64,000 nt of DNA, from assembly GCA_039583875.1 (NCBI GenBank), contig CM077162.1:162275826-162339825 (forward strand), written 5' to 3'. The DNA is from Platanthera guangdongensis. Taxonomy: Eukaryota; Streptophyta; Magnoliopsida; Asparagales; Orchidaceae. Below the pieces are notes generated by a model. It did not search any database. It was given only the letters and a program-made list of their open reading frames with translations, and had not been told where the DNA came from. Within the stretch, counting starts at the first letter, position 1. Each line of letters opens with the position of its first letter. The position numbers and the translations under genes were made by a program. Below, piece after piece: positions 1 to 10,112 of this stretch.

Positions 1-333
1 TTTATTTCTACTTGTGTTCCCGTTGTCTAAGCCCAAACGGGGGGCCCACACTCTTATTTTTAGTATGTTCATGTTTCTAATTTTTGTTCCCATTGTTAAG
101 CCCAAACGGGGGGCACGCAATTTCCTTCTTATGCACTATATAACCCCACGGGGATGGACCGATTTTGGCATGCAATAAGCATTATCAATTTCTTTCTCTC
201 ACCCAAGTCCTCTTCCTCATTCCCTGCTCTCATGAATTCCGCTACCTACCCTAACCGCCACCGCCATCCTCCAACCTGGAGGATCTCCACCCCAATCGCT
301 GGCGAACACGAGCCCAGACCTCGGCACATAACA
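1..333 (+). repeat. Element A 5' LTR (left end outside window)
   Basis: This segment aligns with 16,911-17,245 with only scattered substitutions. It ends in CATAACA just before a primer-binding site. A 17-base motif, AAGCCCAAACGGGGGGC, occurs twice (about 30-46 and 101-117), in both LTR copies. A TATA box sits at 136-143. Confidence 0.9.
136..143 (+). promoter_or_regulatory. LTR TATA box of element A
   Basis: CTATATAA lies about 190 bases before the LTR end, a usual position for a plant LTR core promoter. In the 3' LTR the matching site reads CTACATAA, so only the 5' copy keeps the box. Confidence 0.55.
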
Positions 334-336
334 AAG

Positions 337-349
337 TGATATCAGAGCC
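337..349 (+). other. Primer-binding site of element A (initiator tRNA-Met type)
   Basis: The bases after the LTR read TGATATCAGAGCC, one mismatch from the plant initiator-Met primer site TGGTATCAGAGCC. Confidence 0.75.
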
Positions 350-455
350 ACCCACGTCTGCCCAGTCTGTCGCCGGAACCGATCCGCCTGGGGTTGTCCC
401 TCGCCTCGCTGCGTCGAACAACGTTCCGCTCCTTCCACTGCCGGAACCGTCGCAG

Positions 456-755
456 ATGGCCGAGCGGGATCTCCTCCAACAAATTCTGGACCGTTTAGAC
501 AAGATGGACTCTCGCCTTGGCGAGGTCGATATCTGAACGGCGCACTTAGCCGCCGAGTTGCCCCCCGCCGACCGGTCGCACAGCCCGCAGTCGGCACCCG
601 AGCATACGATCAGTGACGGACACACCGACCACCGCCCCGGGGGAGGTGCGTTTCCGTGCTACGTCAAATTGGAAATTCCAGTCTTCGACGACCGCGAGGA
701 CCCTCTAGTATGGCTTGCTAAGTGCAAGTTATTCTTCTCCAACCAGCGAACTACT
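456..755 (+). pseudogene. Element A gag, N-terminal part
   Basis: An ATG at 456 opens a frame with an amphipathic leucine-rich start (MAERDLLQQILDRLDKM). A nonsense TGA follows at 534-536, then the same frame runs on to 755. Near its end the sequence FPCYVKLEIPVFDDREDPLVW matches the start of the gag core in plant gypsy elements, where a hydrophobic-PxFDG-DP-W motif is typical. Element B then interrupts it. The frame resumes at 13,082 in exact register. Further stops follow there, so this gag has not been functional for a long time. Function by family: nucleocapsid/capsid polyprotein that packages element RNA. Confidence 0.75.
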
Positions 756-1506
756 TGTTGAAACCGAAAAAGCGATCTTCTGTGGAGTTCACCCTTGGGG
801 AAGGGGTGATCGCGCACCTACTTCGCTCCTGCAAGCAAAACAACAAGGGAAACAAGAAAGAATCGACTCAAGGATTCGGCGGGGAGGACCCACCACAAAC
901 CCGGAAGATCTAAGAGCGCTTCCCCTCCTTAGCCAAAGACCGAGCTAAGGTATCCTCAGAAAGCGCTTGAAAGATAGAGCAAGAGGGCACTGACAGCATG
1001 CTTTCTGAGGTACCCCTTGGGTCCTATTTATAGATTTCTGAAAATGACCTGCAAATAGCCAACTCTCGCTGTCCTGAACGGCTATGTACTGTCCAGGTTG
1101 GTCTGCCAACAGCGTAACTCCGCTGTTCTGAAAGACTATGGGCAGGCCAGCGGGGGCAAAATAGTAAAAAGTACTTCATAGACCTGGGCGAGCTGAGGAG
1201 CTCGGCCACCCTTGAAAGTCCTGCTCCACTACTGTCTGCCGAGCTCCATAGGGCGAGTGCGAGCTGGCTACTATGCTCGCCCTTCGATCTTCCTTCAGTA
1301 GTCGAGCTCCGCTCGACGAAGCCCGGGCCTGGCTCGGCGAATGCCGAGTTCGGGGTCGTGACGAATGCCGAGCTCGGGTTCGGCTTTTCCTGCCGAGCTC
1401 GCCTACTGCCTTCAGATTCCTCTGCTGAGCTCGCCTGCTGCTTGGGCGATCTGAACCGGCCGGTTTGGTTCCTGGCGACCTCACTCGCCAGATACAGGAT
1501 TGTACA
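756..1506 (-). repeat. Element B 3' LTR
   Basis: This 751-bp LTR (TGTTGAAACC...TTGTACA) matches 12,327-13,076 with a few percent differences by eye. Read on the minus strand it is the downstream LTR. A TATA box (TATAAATA on the minus strand) lies at 1,025-1,032. The segment 1,190-1,440 is dense in CGAGCTCG-like palindromes and the word GAGCTC. Confidence 0.93.
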
Positions 1507-1619
1507 CAATCTCTGCTCATTTTGAGCTTGGCAAAGCTCGGAAAGAAACATTCAATCCCAAGTGTTCGGCGAGTGCGGGGTGTACCAGAGGGAATCTTCG
1601 GGTGGGGTCCACCTGCTGT

Positions 1620-1629
1620 TATATATATA
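1620..1629 (+). promoter_or_regulatory. Candidate TATA box of B antisense gene 1
   Basis: A run TATATATATA lies 49 bp before the ATG at 1,678, leaving room for a transcription start about 30 bp downstream. It lies just outside the LTR and faces away from it on the + strand. The position is plausible; activity is inferred. Confidence 0.45.
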
Positions 1630-1677
1630 CACCTGCATACATGTCTGACTCTTGTCATTCCCTGTGTTCTAGCCCTG

Positions 1678-2730
1678 ATGTCGATCCCAAAGGAGATCCA
1701 CGAGCGGCTTGCGCGGGTTCGCCAGACCTCAGCTGCTCGCGTGGCCTCCCTGACTGCGGTTCCGCCCGATGTACCGCAGGGTGGCTCGGCCGAGCCCAAA
1801 TCCAAGAGGGCGAAGTCGTTTCCTCAAGCGGCCGAGCCTATTTATGATGACATGAGAACCACCTTGGAGCATGAGACCGGCTCCTCCACTCTGACTGCCC
1901 CTGAAAAGGGCAAGAATATTGTTGACCTCTGCGACGGCCCGGACAGCCAGCTTGATGGCATGGGGGGCACCACACCGCGAGACCCCACCCTGCAATCCAA
2001 GACCACACTTGGTGACTCGCGATTCATAACTCCGGAGAACCATCCCCGGGACCCGTCCCCTCCCTTTGGGACCTTTGGGGTGAGCTCGCAGAAGCCGAAC
2101 TCGCCGGTGCGCGCTCCCTCCCCTCAGCGAGCTGTTGTGACCACGGGGGCGGGTGTGGAAACCATCCCCATCCCGGGATTCGAGCTCCTCTCACCGGGAA
2201 CGCGCGGCCCAGGTCGAGGGGAAGGACTTGAGGTTTGTCCCTCCTCGCACCTCCTTGGAGTTGCCGAGCTCGTCAGGTAAACTTGGCATTGGATTCTCGT
2301 CATGTGAATTTCCAGCATGTCTCCCATTGCTAATGTTTCTGTCTTCACAGTTCCCCTCAGCCAATCCGCGGCCGAGGAGTCTTCGCGGACAACCCACTAC
2401 TCTCTCATCCCCTCCCCGAGCTCGCTGGACTCTTACCTAGGCCCTGAAGTGGAGAATGACGAGCTGACGAGTAGGGGGATCAAGCTCTTCAAGAAACTTG
2501 TGTGCGGGCTGCGAGAGGTGCAGGAGGTCAACGAGGCGCTTCAACGCGACTATGCGCGTCTCGCTGACGACGTGCGAAGCGGACAGGCTGGCGAGATGAC
2601 GTCTCCTTCCCGGCTTCTGGATGAGATTGACGACGGGCTCTCGGTGGCGCAGAGGAATTCGGGGAGGATTCGCGAGCTGCTCCGCGCGCGGCAGTCCGGG
2701 GGACGGGGAATGCGAGGCCGGGGTAGATAG
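1678..2730 (+). CDS. Element B antisense gene 1, two exons, unknown function
   Basis: The gene runs opposite to gag-pol. Exon 1 (1,678-2,276) starts MSIPKEIHERLARVRQTSAA and is rich in Pro, Ser and Lys (KSKRAK is a possible nuclear signal). It ends at CAG|GTAAAC. An intron of 84 bp (2,277-2,360) has a pyrimidine-rich end, TTCCCCTCAG, and this acceptor restores the frame. An alternative acceptor at 2,350 does not. Exon 2 (2,361-2,730) encodes a helical segment (GIKLFKKLVCGLREVQEVNEA, LLDEIDDGL, RIRELLRAR) likely to form a coiled coil, and stops at TAG. The joined frame is 322 codons with no stop. A TATA-like run precedes it and AATAAA follows at 2,825. I do not recognise a known enzyme. Antisense frames at this position are a known trait of Tat elements, but their role is unknown. 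Confidence 0.6.
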
Positions 2731-2824
2731 AAGGCGGTTCCCTTGCCGAGCCGACCGGTACTCGCCCCCTGTTCTCCCCCCTGCCCGCGCGCCCCGCTTT
2801 CTTATTTCTGCACTTGTCTGTTGT

Positions 2825-2830
2825 AATAAA
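2825..2830 (+). terminator. Candidate polyadenylation signal after B antisense gene 1
   Basis: AATAAA occurs 95 bp after the stop of antisense gene 1, within TTGTAATAAATAAC, just before an AT-rich stretch. It fits a plant near-upstream poly(A) element. Confidence 0.4.
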
Positions 2831-2989
2831 TAACTTTAAACATTCTTGGATATGCGGTATTCAAATAATATATTGATTTTTGTTTAACTTGGCGTGAGAT
2901 CGAGTGCGCCGGAAGTCGGCGAGCTGGGGTTGGCGAGCTGGGATGGCGAGCTGGGCCGATTGGACAGCTTGACCCCAGATTACTTTTTC

Positions 2990-2997
2990 TATAAATA
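2990..2997 (+). promoter_or_regulatory. TATA box of B antisense gene 2
   Basis: A canonical TATAAATA followed by GTCTCCC lies 109 bp before the ATG at 3,099, in the gap between the two antisense genes. Its context resembles plant pol II core promoters closely, which suggests gene 2 has its own promoter independent of either LTR. Confidence 0.6.
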
Positions 2998-3098
2998 GTC
3001 TCCCTTTCACCAACCCCGTACGCTGTATTAACTGCTGATTTTCTTTCTCCCTGCGTTGTACTCTTTCTTACTCGCGCCTCACCCCCTCCTCTGCGAGC

Positions 3099-5218
3099 AT
3101 GGGCAAGACCAACCCTGACGCCGACGGCCTCACTAAATGCGCCCAACATTTCAGAGATTACTGCTTCTTCGAGGGGCATACCAGCGAGGCCGAGCTCGCT
3201 GAGTTTGTAAGCGACTATGTGCCGCCAGGTTTCGAGGCGCGCCGACCGAGGCAGGGGGAGGCCATCAACACTTTTTACGACGACGAGCTCACCTTCCCCA
3301 TCTCGCACTTTGAGGTGGGGTTGTGACTCCCCCTTTGGCAGGAAATCCGCCAAATCTTGAAGTACTACGGCGCGGTGCCCGCGCAGCTGAACTCGAACGT
3401 CATCGCCATGATGGTGGCGTTCGCGAGCTACCTCCGCCGAGAGCGGATAGATTTCAACCTGACGGTGTTCAGGAAACTCTTCTCTTACAAGGCGACGCCG
3501 GATGGCGTCGCCTATTTCATGGGCTCGCTGATCAAGGTTCGCGAGATCGCGAACAAGCACCACAACTGGATGACCAAGATCGCCTTCATCAAGTGCGATC
3601 TCAGCAACAACCCCTTCTCCCCCAGCAGAAGGCCGAGGAGGTGTACCGCCCGCCGGCCGTGTCCGGCAACGATGCCGACCTCCACAAGTTCTTCCTCCAC
3701 AAGGACTTCGAGGTCGCCTTTCTGCGAAGGGGCCTCGACGAGCTCCGCCCCATTCTGCCCGGCGAAGGTATTGTTCTCTCCCCATTGCCGAGCTAGCCTC
3801 ATTATCATGGAAATTCTTTAATTTTTCCAAGTCATTTCATGCAGGGGAGCAGCTAATCACCGTGAACCCGCTGTTTGCGGACTCGGGGTTGCATGCGGAC
3901 CCTCTTGCCCGCGAGAGGGCGGCGGCTTGCCGCGACGAGGCGGCTTTCTCCAAGCCCTCCTCCAGCAAGAGGCGGCCTGAGGACGCAGGGTCGAACCCTC
4001 CCCATCGCCAACATTTACCAAAAAAGATGAGGAGAGCCGTGCTGGCTCCGCGGGCGAAAGAACAACAACATCAACAAAGCCCCAAGTACATGAGCACGTA
4101 GGAGGTCATCCCCGACGGGTCGCCAGAGAGCCCGCTCCAGGAGATCACCAGCAAGGGGAAGGGAGTTGCCGAGACCCCTGCTCCCCCCGCGGCGACCCCT
4201 GCTCTTCCCGCGGCAAAGAAGGCGGCTCGCGAGCCCGCTCCGCCGAAGGAGCACCCTCTCTTCGGCTTTGGGGGGAGGTGGAAGGGCTCGGCGGGCGAGC
4301 CTATGGTACAGTGGGATGAGCTGGCCCACAGAGTCTCCATATCCACCATCCACCCCTCCTGGGCTGACCGCGAGCCTGCCACAGGTCATGCCTACGCGCT
4401 TGGCTTCGGCCTATATGGGCGCGAGGACGTCGAGACCTACAAGGGCGTTCCCCTGCGCCAGCTCGGCCATGAGGGCTTGCAGGCCCATATGCGAGCCATG
4501 GAGCTGCACCACATGGTGGTCCGCCGCAGCTTCAACCTCAACAACCTCCTTCAAAAGGTCGGGCAAGCACGCGATGTCGCCAAGGACAAGGCCGTCGACC
4601 TGGCGATGCAGCTCGGCATTGCTGAGAAGCTTCTCACCCAGGCTGTCGGCGGACTGGTAAGCATCGGGATGTTGCCTACCATTTCCCCTTTTTACTTGGG
4701 ATTTTCTTTGCTCTGTTGCTAACATACTTCCCTATCAGGATGCCAAGGCCGCTGGAGAGTTGCGAGCTCGCGCCGCTGGGCAGGAAGAGGATATTGGCCA
4801 GCTGCGGGCCCGCCTTGCCGAGCTGGAGGGGACGAACGCGAAGCTGACGGAGGATAACACGAGCCTCAGCCGCGAGGTCCGCCGCCAGGCTGAGATCTTC
4901 TTCCCGGCCGGCGATGCCGATCCTACCCTCCCCTACAAGAGGCCGAGGATCTTTGGCAAGGCCGACCTCGCCGAGAGGCTGCGGATCAACTCTATCCAGG
5001 CCGCCGAATACACCCTCCAGATGATGAAGGACTCTGGAGTGCTGGTGGAGGGATGCGAGGATATCTCAGCCCGGGACCTGATGTCGAGCCTCTTCCCGGC
5101 GACGCCGCCGAGCGAGATGGAAGACTGTCTTGATGCGCTGTTCGGGAAGGGCTTCCAGGACCTGTCCGGCGGAGGGGGAGGGGAGGATCACCAATCCGGC
5201 GAGGGGGTCAAGGGATAA
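3099..5218 (+). pseudogene. Element B antisense gene 2: 'putative gypsy type transposon'-like domain plus coiled coil, three exons, decayed
   Basis: Exon 1 (3,099-3,767) opens MGKTNPDADGLTKCAQHF and contains a block (FYDDELTFPISHFEVGL, then LPLWQEIRQILKYYG and AQLNSNVIAMMVAFASYLRR) that resembles the plant domain Pfam names putative gypsy type transposon (Transposase_28, PF04195). Intron 1 is 3,768-3,844 (GT...GCAG). Exon 2 (3,845-4,656) is basic and Pro-rich, then helical. Intron 2 is 4,657-4,738 (GTAAGC...TATCAG). Exon 3 (4,739-5,218) begins with a heptad coiled coil (QLRARLAELEGTNAKLTEDN). Both introns keep the frame exactly. Three lesions are seen: TGA at 3,324 (likely from CGA), TAG at 4,099, and a 1-bp loss near 3,620. 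Without them the gene would be about 653 codons. Function is unknown; intact relatives would be needed to infer one. Confidence 0.65.
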
Positions 5219-5780
5219 TGTATCATATATATTATTTTTTTTTCTCTTTTGTAATCTCACCGAGTCGAGCTCCACCTGTAAATGTTACTGTTCAATGGAA
5301 TACATTTTTGATTATAACCATGTTCACTTTTTTCTCTTTTTCTGTCTTTGTTGTGTCTTGCTGGCTCGCGAGCCCTTCCCTTGGCGACCTCGCGTAGATA
5401 GATTTTGCGAGTATGGTAGTTGTTAGAGCGTGTTTCTGAGAATATCCTTTGAGAGCTTGCCGAATCTTAGATGACCCGGGATGGACTACCCACCACACTG
5501 TGTGCACCACCCCCAGCTCGCTCGCGAGCTACCCATAACTTTATTAATATAAGATCAAAATCACCAAATTTTCCCAAGTAAAACAAAGCGGGGGCGAAGC
5601 GTTTTGGCGGGATCTGCCTCCCTTCAGTGTGGTCCAAGGGCCCGGATCGTCACCCTTCTGCCGAGGCCGAGCTGAATTGGCGAGTCCGGACTCGCCCATG
5701 CCGAGCTCTCTTCTCTTATGCTTAGAGAAAAAAGAGCCAAGCTTGTTAGACGCTATCTGGGGAGTGTAGGACTTCCCGGA

Positions 5781-6800
5781 GTGACTTTCACCCCCGTCAG
5801 CTAGGTGAGAGCCTGACAGCGGGATCTGCTCGGTGTCCAAGGCTGACACCGAGTGACTTCTAGCCCTGCCAGCTAGGTGAGAGCCTAACAGCGGGATCTG
5901 CTCGGGGTCCAGGGGTTGACACCATCGAGTGACTTCCAGCCCTGCCAGCTAGGTGAGAGACTGACAGCGGGATCTGCTCGGGGTCCAAGGCTGACACCGA
6001 GTGACTTCTAGCCCTGCCAGCTAGGTGAGAGCCTGCCAACGGGATCTGCTCGGGGTCCAAGGCTGACACCGAGTGACTTCTAGCCCTGCCAGCTAGGTGA
6101 GAGCCTGAAAGCGGGATCTGTTCGGGGTCCAGGGGTTGACACCATCGAGTGACTTCCAGCCCTGCCAGCTAGGTGAGAGCCTGACAGCGGGATCTGCACG
6201 GGGTCCAAGGCTGACACTGAGTGACTTTCAGCCCTGCCAGCTAGGTGAGAGCCTGACAGCGGGATCTGCTCGGGGTCCAAGGGTTGACCCCATCGAGTGA
6301 CTTCCAGCCCTGCCAGCTAGGTGAGAGTCTGACAGCGGGATCTGCTCGGGGTCCAGGGGCTGACACCGAGTGACTTCCAACCCTGCCAGCTAGGTGAGAG
6401 CCTGACAGCGGGATCTGCTCGGGGTCCAAGGCTGACACCGAGTGACTTCCAACCGTGCCAGCTAGGTGAGAGCCTGACAGCGGGATCTGCTCGGGGTCCA
6501 AGGCTGACACCATCGAGTGACTTCCAGCCCTGCCAGCTAGGTGAGAGCCTGACAGCGGGATCTGCTCGGGGTCCAAGGCTGACACCGAGTGACTTCTAGT
6601 CATGTCAGCTAGGTGAGAGCCTGACAACGGGATCTACTCGGGGTTCAGGGGTTGACACCATCGAGTGACTTTCAGCCCTACCAGCTAGGTGAGAGTCAAA
6701 CAGCGGGATCTGCTCGGGGTCCAAGGCTGACACCGAGTGACTTCCAGCACTACCAGTTAGGTGAGAGCCTGACAGCAGGATCTTCTCGGGGTCCAGGTAC
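5781..6800. repeat. 72/76-bp tandem array in the 3' untranslated region of element B (14 copies)
   Basis: Using the word CTAGGTGAGAG as phase mark, copies start at 5,801, 5,873, 5,949, 6,021, 6,093, 6,169, 6,241, 6,317, 6,390, 6,462, 6,537, 6,609, 6,685 and 6,757. Spacing is 72, 76, 72, 72, 76, 72, 76, 73, 72, 75, 72, 76, 72. The longer unit differs mainly by GGTTGACACCATCGAG against GGCTGACACCGAG. Units therefore tend to alternate, giving a ~148-bp dimer. Because 72 is divisible by three, the array yields long spurious open frames on the minus strand. Tandem repeats at this place are known in Tat elements and are thought to seed satellites. Confidence 0.95.
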
Positions 6801-6949
6801 ACTTCGTCCTTTTGTACAAACTATGGCGACAGGATTGGCATGTTAAAAAATTTTATTAAAAATCAATGTACCACTTACATGTTTCAAAGAAAAAAACGCT
6901 TCAAGACGTCACCACTCCAGGTGAGAGTTAGGGTCTCGCCCTCCACATT

Positions 6950-8541
6950 TTAGAGTCGATACCCTCCTGAGTTCAATGCCTCTTTTATAATAAACGGTCC
7001 CTCCCAGCTAGGGTTGAGCTTTCCCACGGTTGCAGACCTTCCTGCCGCATCCACCTTTTTCAGGACCAAGTCCCCCTCCACAAACTGTTTGACTCTGACG
7101 TGCTTGTCAAATTACTTGGTCATCCTCCTCTTCACCTCTTCCTGTCGGATGGCGAAAAGGTCCCGCAGCTCCACCACCATGTCAAGAGAGAGTTGCAGCT
7201 CTTCCTCATTCTCGGCTTGCCATTTTTCCTTGCCTTCCCCGGCTGCGACGACCCGAAGCGTTTGTACCTCGAATTCCACGGGGAGTACTGCCTCGTACCC
7301 ATGAGAGAGCTTGAAAGGAGTTTCTCCTGTAGCTATGTTGGGGGTGGTCCTCAGGGCCCATAGAACCGCGGAAAGCTGCTCCACTCAGCTCCCCTTCAGA
7401 TTTTTTTCTTTCTTCTTTAAGAGGTTAACAATGATCTTATTGGCGGCCTCCAAGTGCCCGTTGCTCCTGGGGTGGTGGACCGAGGCGAACCTGAGGTCGA
7501 TCCCAAGCTGTTCGCAGAAACTAGTGAACTCCTCGTTGGCGAACTGGGGTCGTTGTCCGTGACAATGGCCTGGGGCAGCCCATGGCGGCAGATGATCTCC
7601 CCCCAAATAAAGTTTCTGATAACCTGGGAGGTCACCTTGGCCAGCGCTTTCACCTCCAACCACTTAGAGAAATAATCGATCATTACCAGCAGGAACCTCC
7701 TTTGCCCACTGGTCTGGGGGAACGGTCCAACCAAGTCCATCCCCCAAATGGCAAAGGGCCAGGGGGCTGTGATACTCTTGAGTCGCGAAGCCGGCTGTAG
7801 CTGGAGGGGGGCAAACCGCTGCCACTTGTGACATCTTCTTGCGAACTCTGCCGCATCACGGCCTAGGGTGGGCCAAAAATACCCTTGCCTAACGATCCTT
7901 CCTTCCAGGGTCTGACTCCAGGAGTGACTCTCACACTCCCCGGAGTGGACTTCTTCCAAGATTCTTTGTACCTCCCCCTCGGCCACGCAACGAGCCAACA
8001 TCCCCGAGAGAGTCTTCCTGTACAACTGCCCGTCCCGGAGGAGGTAGTACGCTGATTTGTACCTGAGTTTCTTCTTGTCCACCCCCTCCGGATACTCTCC
8101 CATGGAAAGGAAGTTTGTGACCGAGTCCATCCATGAGAGCCGCTGATCTATCTCCATGAGCTCTCCCTCTTCGATGGAAGGGTGGAATAGATCGGTGATG
8201 GTACCCCCCACCCGGGGACCATGCTTTGCTAGTTGGTCGACATGTTCATTTTCCTCCTGGGGCACATGTAGGATAGAAAAAGTTTGGAATGTGTTGATTA
8301 TCCCCTTCGCTTTGGCTAAGTATAACCGCAGGTTAGGCTCTCTTGCCTCAAACTCCCCGTTGATTTGGGAAGCTACCACCATGGAGTCGGTGAGGACCTC
8401 CACGTCCAGTACCCCCAGCTCCCTGGCCAGGCGCAGCCCTGCTATCACGACCTCATACTCGGCCTGATTGTTAGTGATGGGGAAGTGCACCACCACCGTC
8501 TGTTCAATTCTAGTTCTTGGGGACTCTCTAAGATCACCCAT
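6950..8541 (-). pseudogene. Element B pol: RNase H and integrase
   Basis: From 8,541 the frame gives a second RNase H-like domain (NNQAEYEVVIAGLRLARELG, VLTDSMVVASQINGE, ENEHVDQLAKHG), as in Tat elements with a dual RNase H. A tether and the integrase zinc finger follow, where the last cysteine of the HHCC set reads Trp (CHKW). The catalytic core follows (MDLVGPFP, IVTDND), then a frameshift near 7,560 and the third acidic residue (NGHLEAANK, about 7,455). A stop at 7,385-7,387 precedes LSAVLWALRTTPN, and another at 7,109-7,111 precedes the SH3-like tail (KLNPSWEGPF). The frame ends GGYRL at 6,950. Role by family: RNA-template removal and cDNA insertion. Confidence 0.88.
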
Positions 8542-10097
8542 ACCCCCAGGGAATGTCTCCCCGAGCCGTCATCCACCTTCACCTTCCATGCGATCGGACG
8601 AGCGAGCTCTTCCTCCGCCACTTCGATCACATAATCGGCCAAAAATTCGGTCATCGCTTGAGCCTTGATCGAGAGGCGGGGGACGAAGGAGATGTCGAAC
8701 TCACTCAACTCCACCGACCACTTGGTCAGCCTGCCAGAATGCTCCACCCCCTCAAAGATGTTGCGGAGGGGATGGTCAGTCACCACTCGGATGGAGTGTG
8801 CCTGGAAATAGGGCCGCAGCCTCCGAGCCGAGATGATCAGGGCGAAGGCCAGCTTCTCCAAGATTGGATACCGGAGCTCGGCATTCCTCAAGACCCGTCT
8901 CACGTAGTATATGGGGAGCTGCTTCTTCCCCTCTTCACGAACTATGACAGAGCTCAAGGCCTCCGCCCCGACCCCGAGATACAAAAATAGGTCCTCCCCC
9001 TCTTTCGGCCCTTGGAGCAACGGAGTCTGCGTCAATTGCATCTTGAGGGCCTGGAATGCCTCCACGCACTCCCTGGTCCACTCGAATTTTTGGTCTCCCC
9101 TAAGTGTTTTGAAGAAGGGGGAGCACTTCTCCCCAGCCCGGGAGAGGAACCTACTTAACCCTGTCAGCTTCCCTGTCAGCCGTTGCACCTCCTTGGTATT
9201 CCGCGGCGACCCCAGCTCCATGATAGCCTTGACCTTGTCAGGATTCGACTCGACCCCCGCGGGGGTGAGGAGGTGCCCCAGGAACTTCCCCCTGCTAGCC
9301 CCGAAGACGCACTTCAGGGAGTTCAATCGCATATTGTACTTGCGCAGGGTGGCGAAGGTCTCCTCTAGGTCCTGGAAGTGAGAGTCCACATCCTGACTCT
9401 TGATCATAAGATCATCTACATACACCTCCAGGTTCCTCCCCTTCTGTTCTTTGAAAACCCTATGCATCATCTTTTTATAGGTCTCTCATGCATTCTTCAG
9501 CCCGAAGGGCATCATTTTGTAGCAGTAGCACCCATCACCCGTGATGAACGAGACGTCCTTGACGTCCGGGGGTGCATCCTGATTTGATGATAACCTGAAA
9601 ATGCCTCTACAAAACTCATTACAGAAAAACCAACGGCTAAGTCAACCAGCGCGTCGATTCGAGGCAAGGGATAACAGTCCTTAGGACAAGATTTATTAAG
9701 CAAAGAGAAGTCGATACACATACCACCGACCGTCTCCCTTTTTAACCATGACTACGTTAAAGACCCAGCCGGGGTATTGGATCTCGGACACGAAGCCGGC
9801 CTTGAGAAGCTTTGCCACATCTTCCCTGATGGGCTCGGCCAGCTTGTCCGTCGTGCACCTCTTCTTTTGTTGAACGGGGCGTGTTCCCAGGTCCAAGTTG
9901 AGGCGGTGGCAAGCCATATCCGCGTCAACCCCCGACATCTCCGCGGCGCTCCATGCGAAGATGTCCACGTTCTTCCGGATGCACGCAAGCATCCGGCCTT
10001 GATCCTCCGGGGTCAGCCCTCCGCTGACGCGGACCTTCTCTACCCTACCTCCACGGGTGAGGACCTCCAGCTCCACCACCTCTTCCGCAGCTTCCAA
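8445..10097 (-). pseudogene. Element B pol: reverse transcriptase and first RNase H
   Basis: The upstream part (10,097-9,696) holds CHRLNLDLGTRPVQQKKR and the start of the palm (VAKLLKAGFVSEIQYPGWV). A frameshift near 9,720 leads to MCIDFSLLNKSCPKD. Motif A reads SFVEAFSGYHQI where the family has SF(L/M)DAFSGYHQI, so the first catalytic Asp is Glu. A second shift near 9,565 and a TGA near 9,487 precede MMHRVFKEQKGRNLEVYVDD; YVDD is intact near 9,410. RNase H of the RT follows (APLLQGPKEGEDLFLYLGV, LRPYFQAHSIRVVTDHPL), and the frame slips near 8,530 into the next block. Enzyme role: copying element RNA to DNA. The Glu replacement alone would be expected to cripple catalysis. Confidence 0.88.
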
Positions 10098-10112
10098 CCG
10101 GGACTGCTCCCC

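Noticed and set aside
2277..2350. Intron of B antisense gene 1 ending at CACAG (2,350)
   Set aside because: This acceptor shifts the frame of exon 2; CTCAG at 2,360 keeps it.
2802..3830. 342-codon minus-strand frame opposite B antisense gene 2
   Set aside because: It mirrors the codon bias of the + strand gene, has no motif, and crosses the TATA box and first exon of that gene.
5781..6800. CRISPR-like regular array
   Set aside because: Units are tandem without unique spacers, lie in the 3' region of a plant retrotransposon, and no cas genes are present.
5860..6802. Series of minus-strand frames repeating SALDPEQIPLSGSHLAG
   Set aside because: They arise because the 72-bp unit is divisible by three. 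Frames break at each 76-bp unit, and there is no start or regulatory context.
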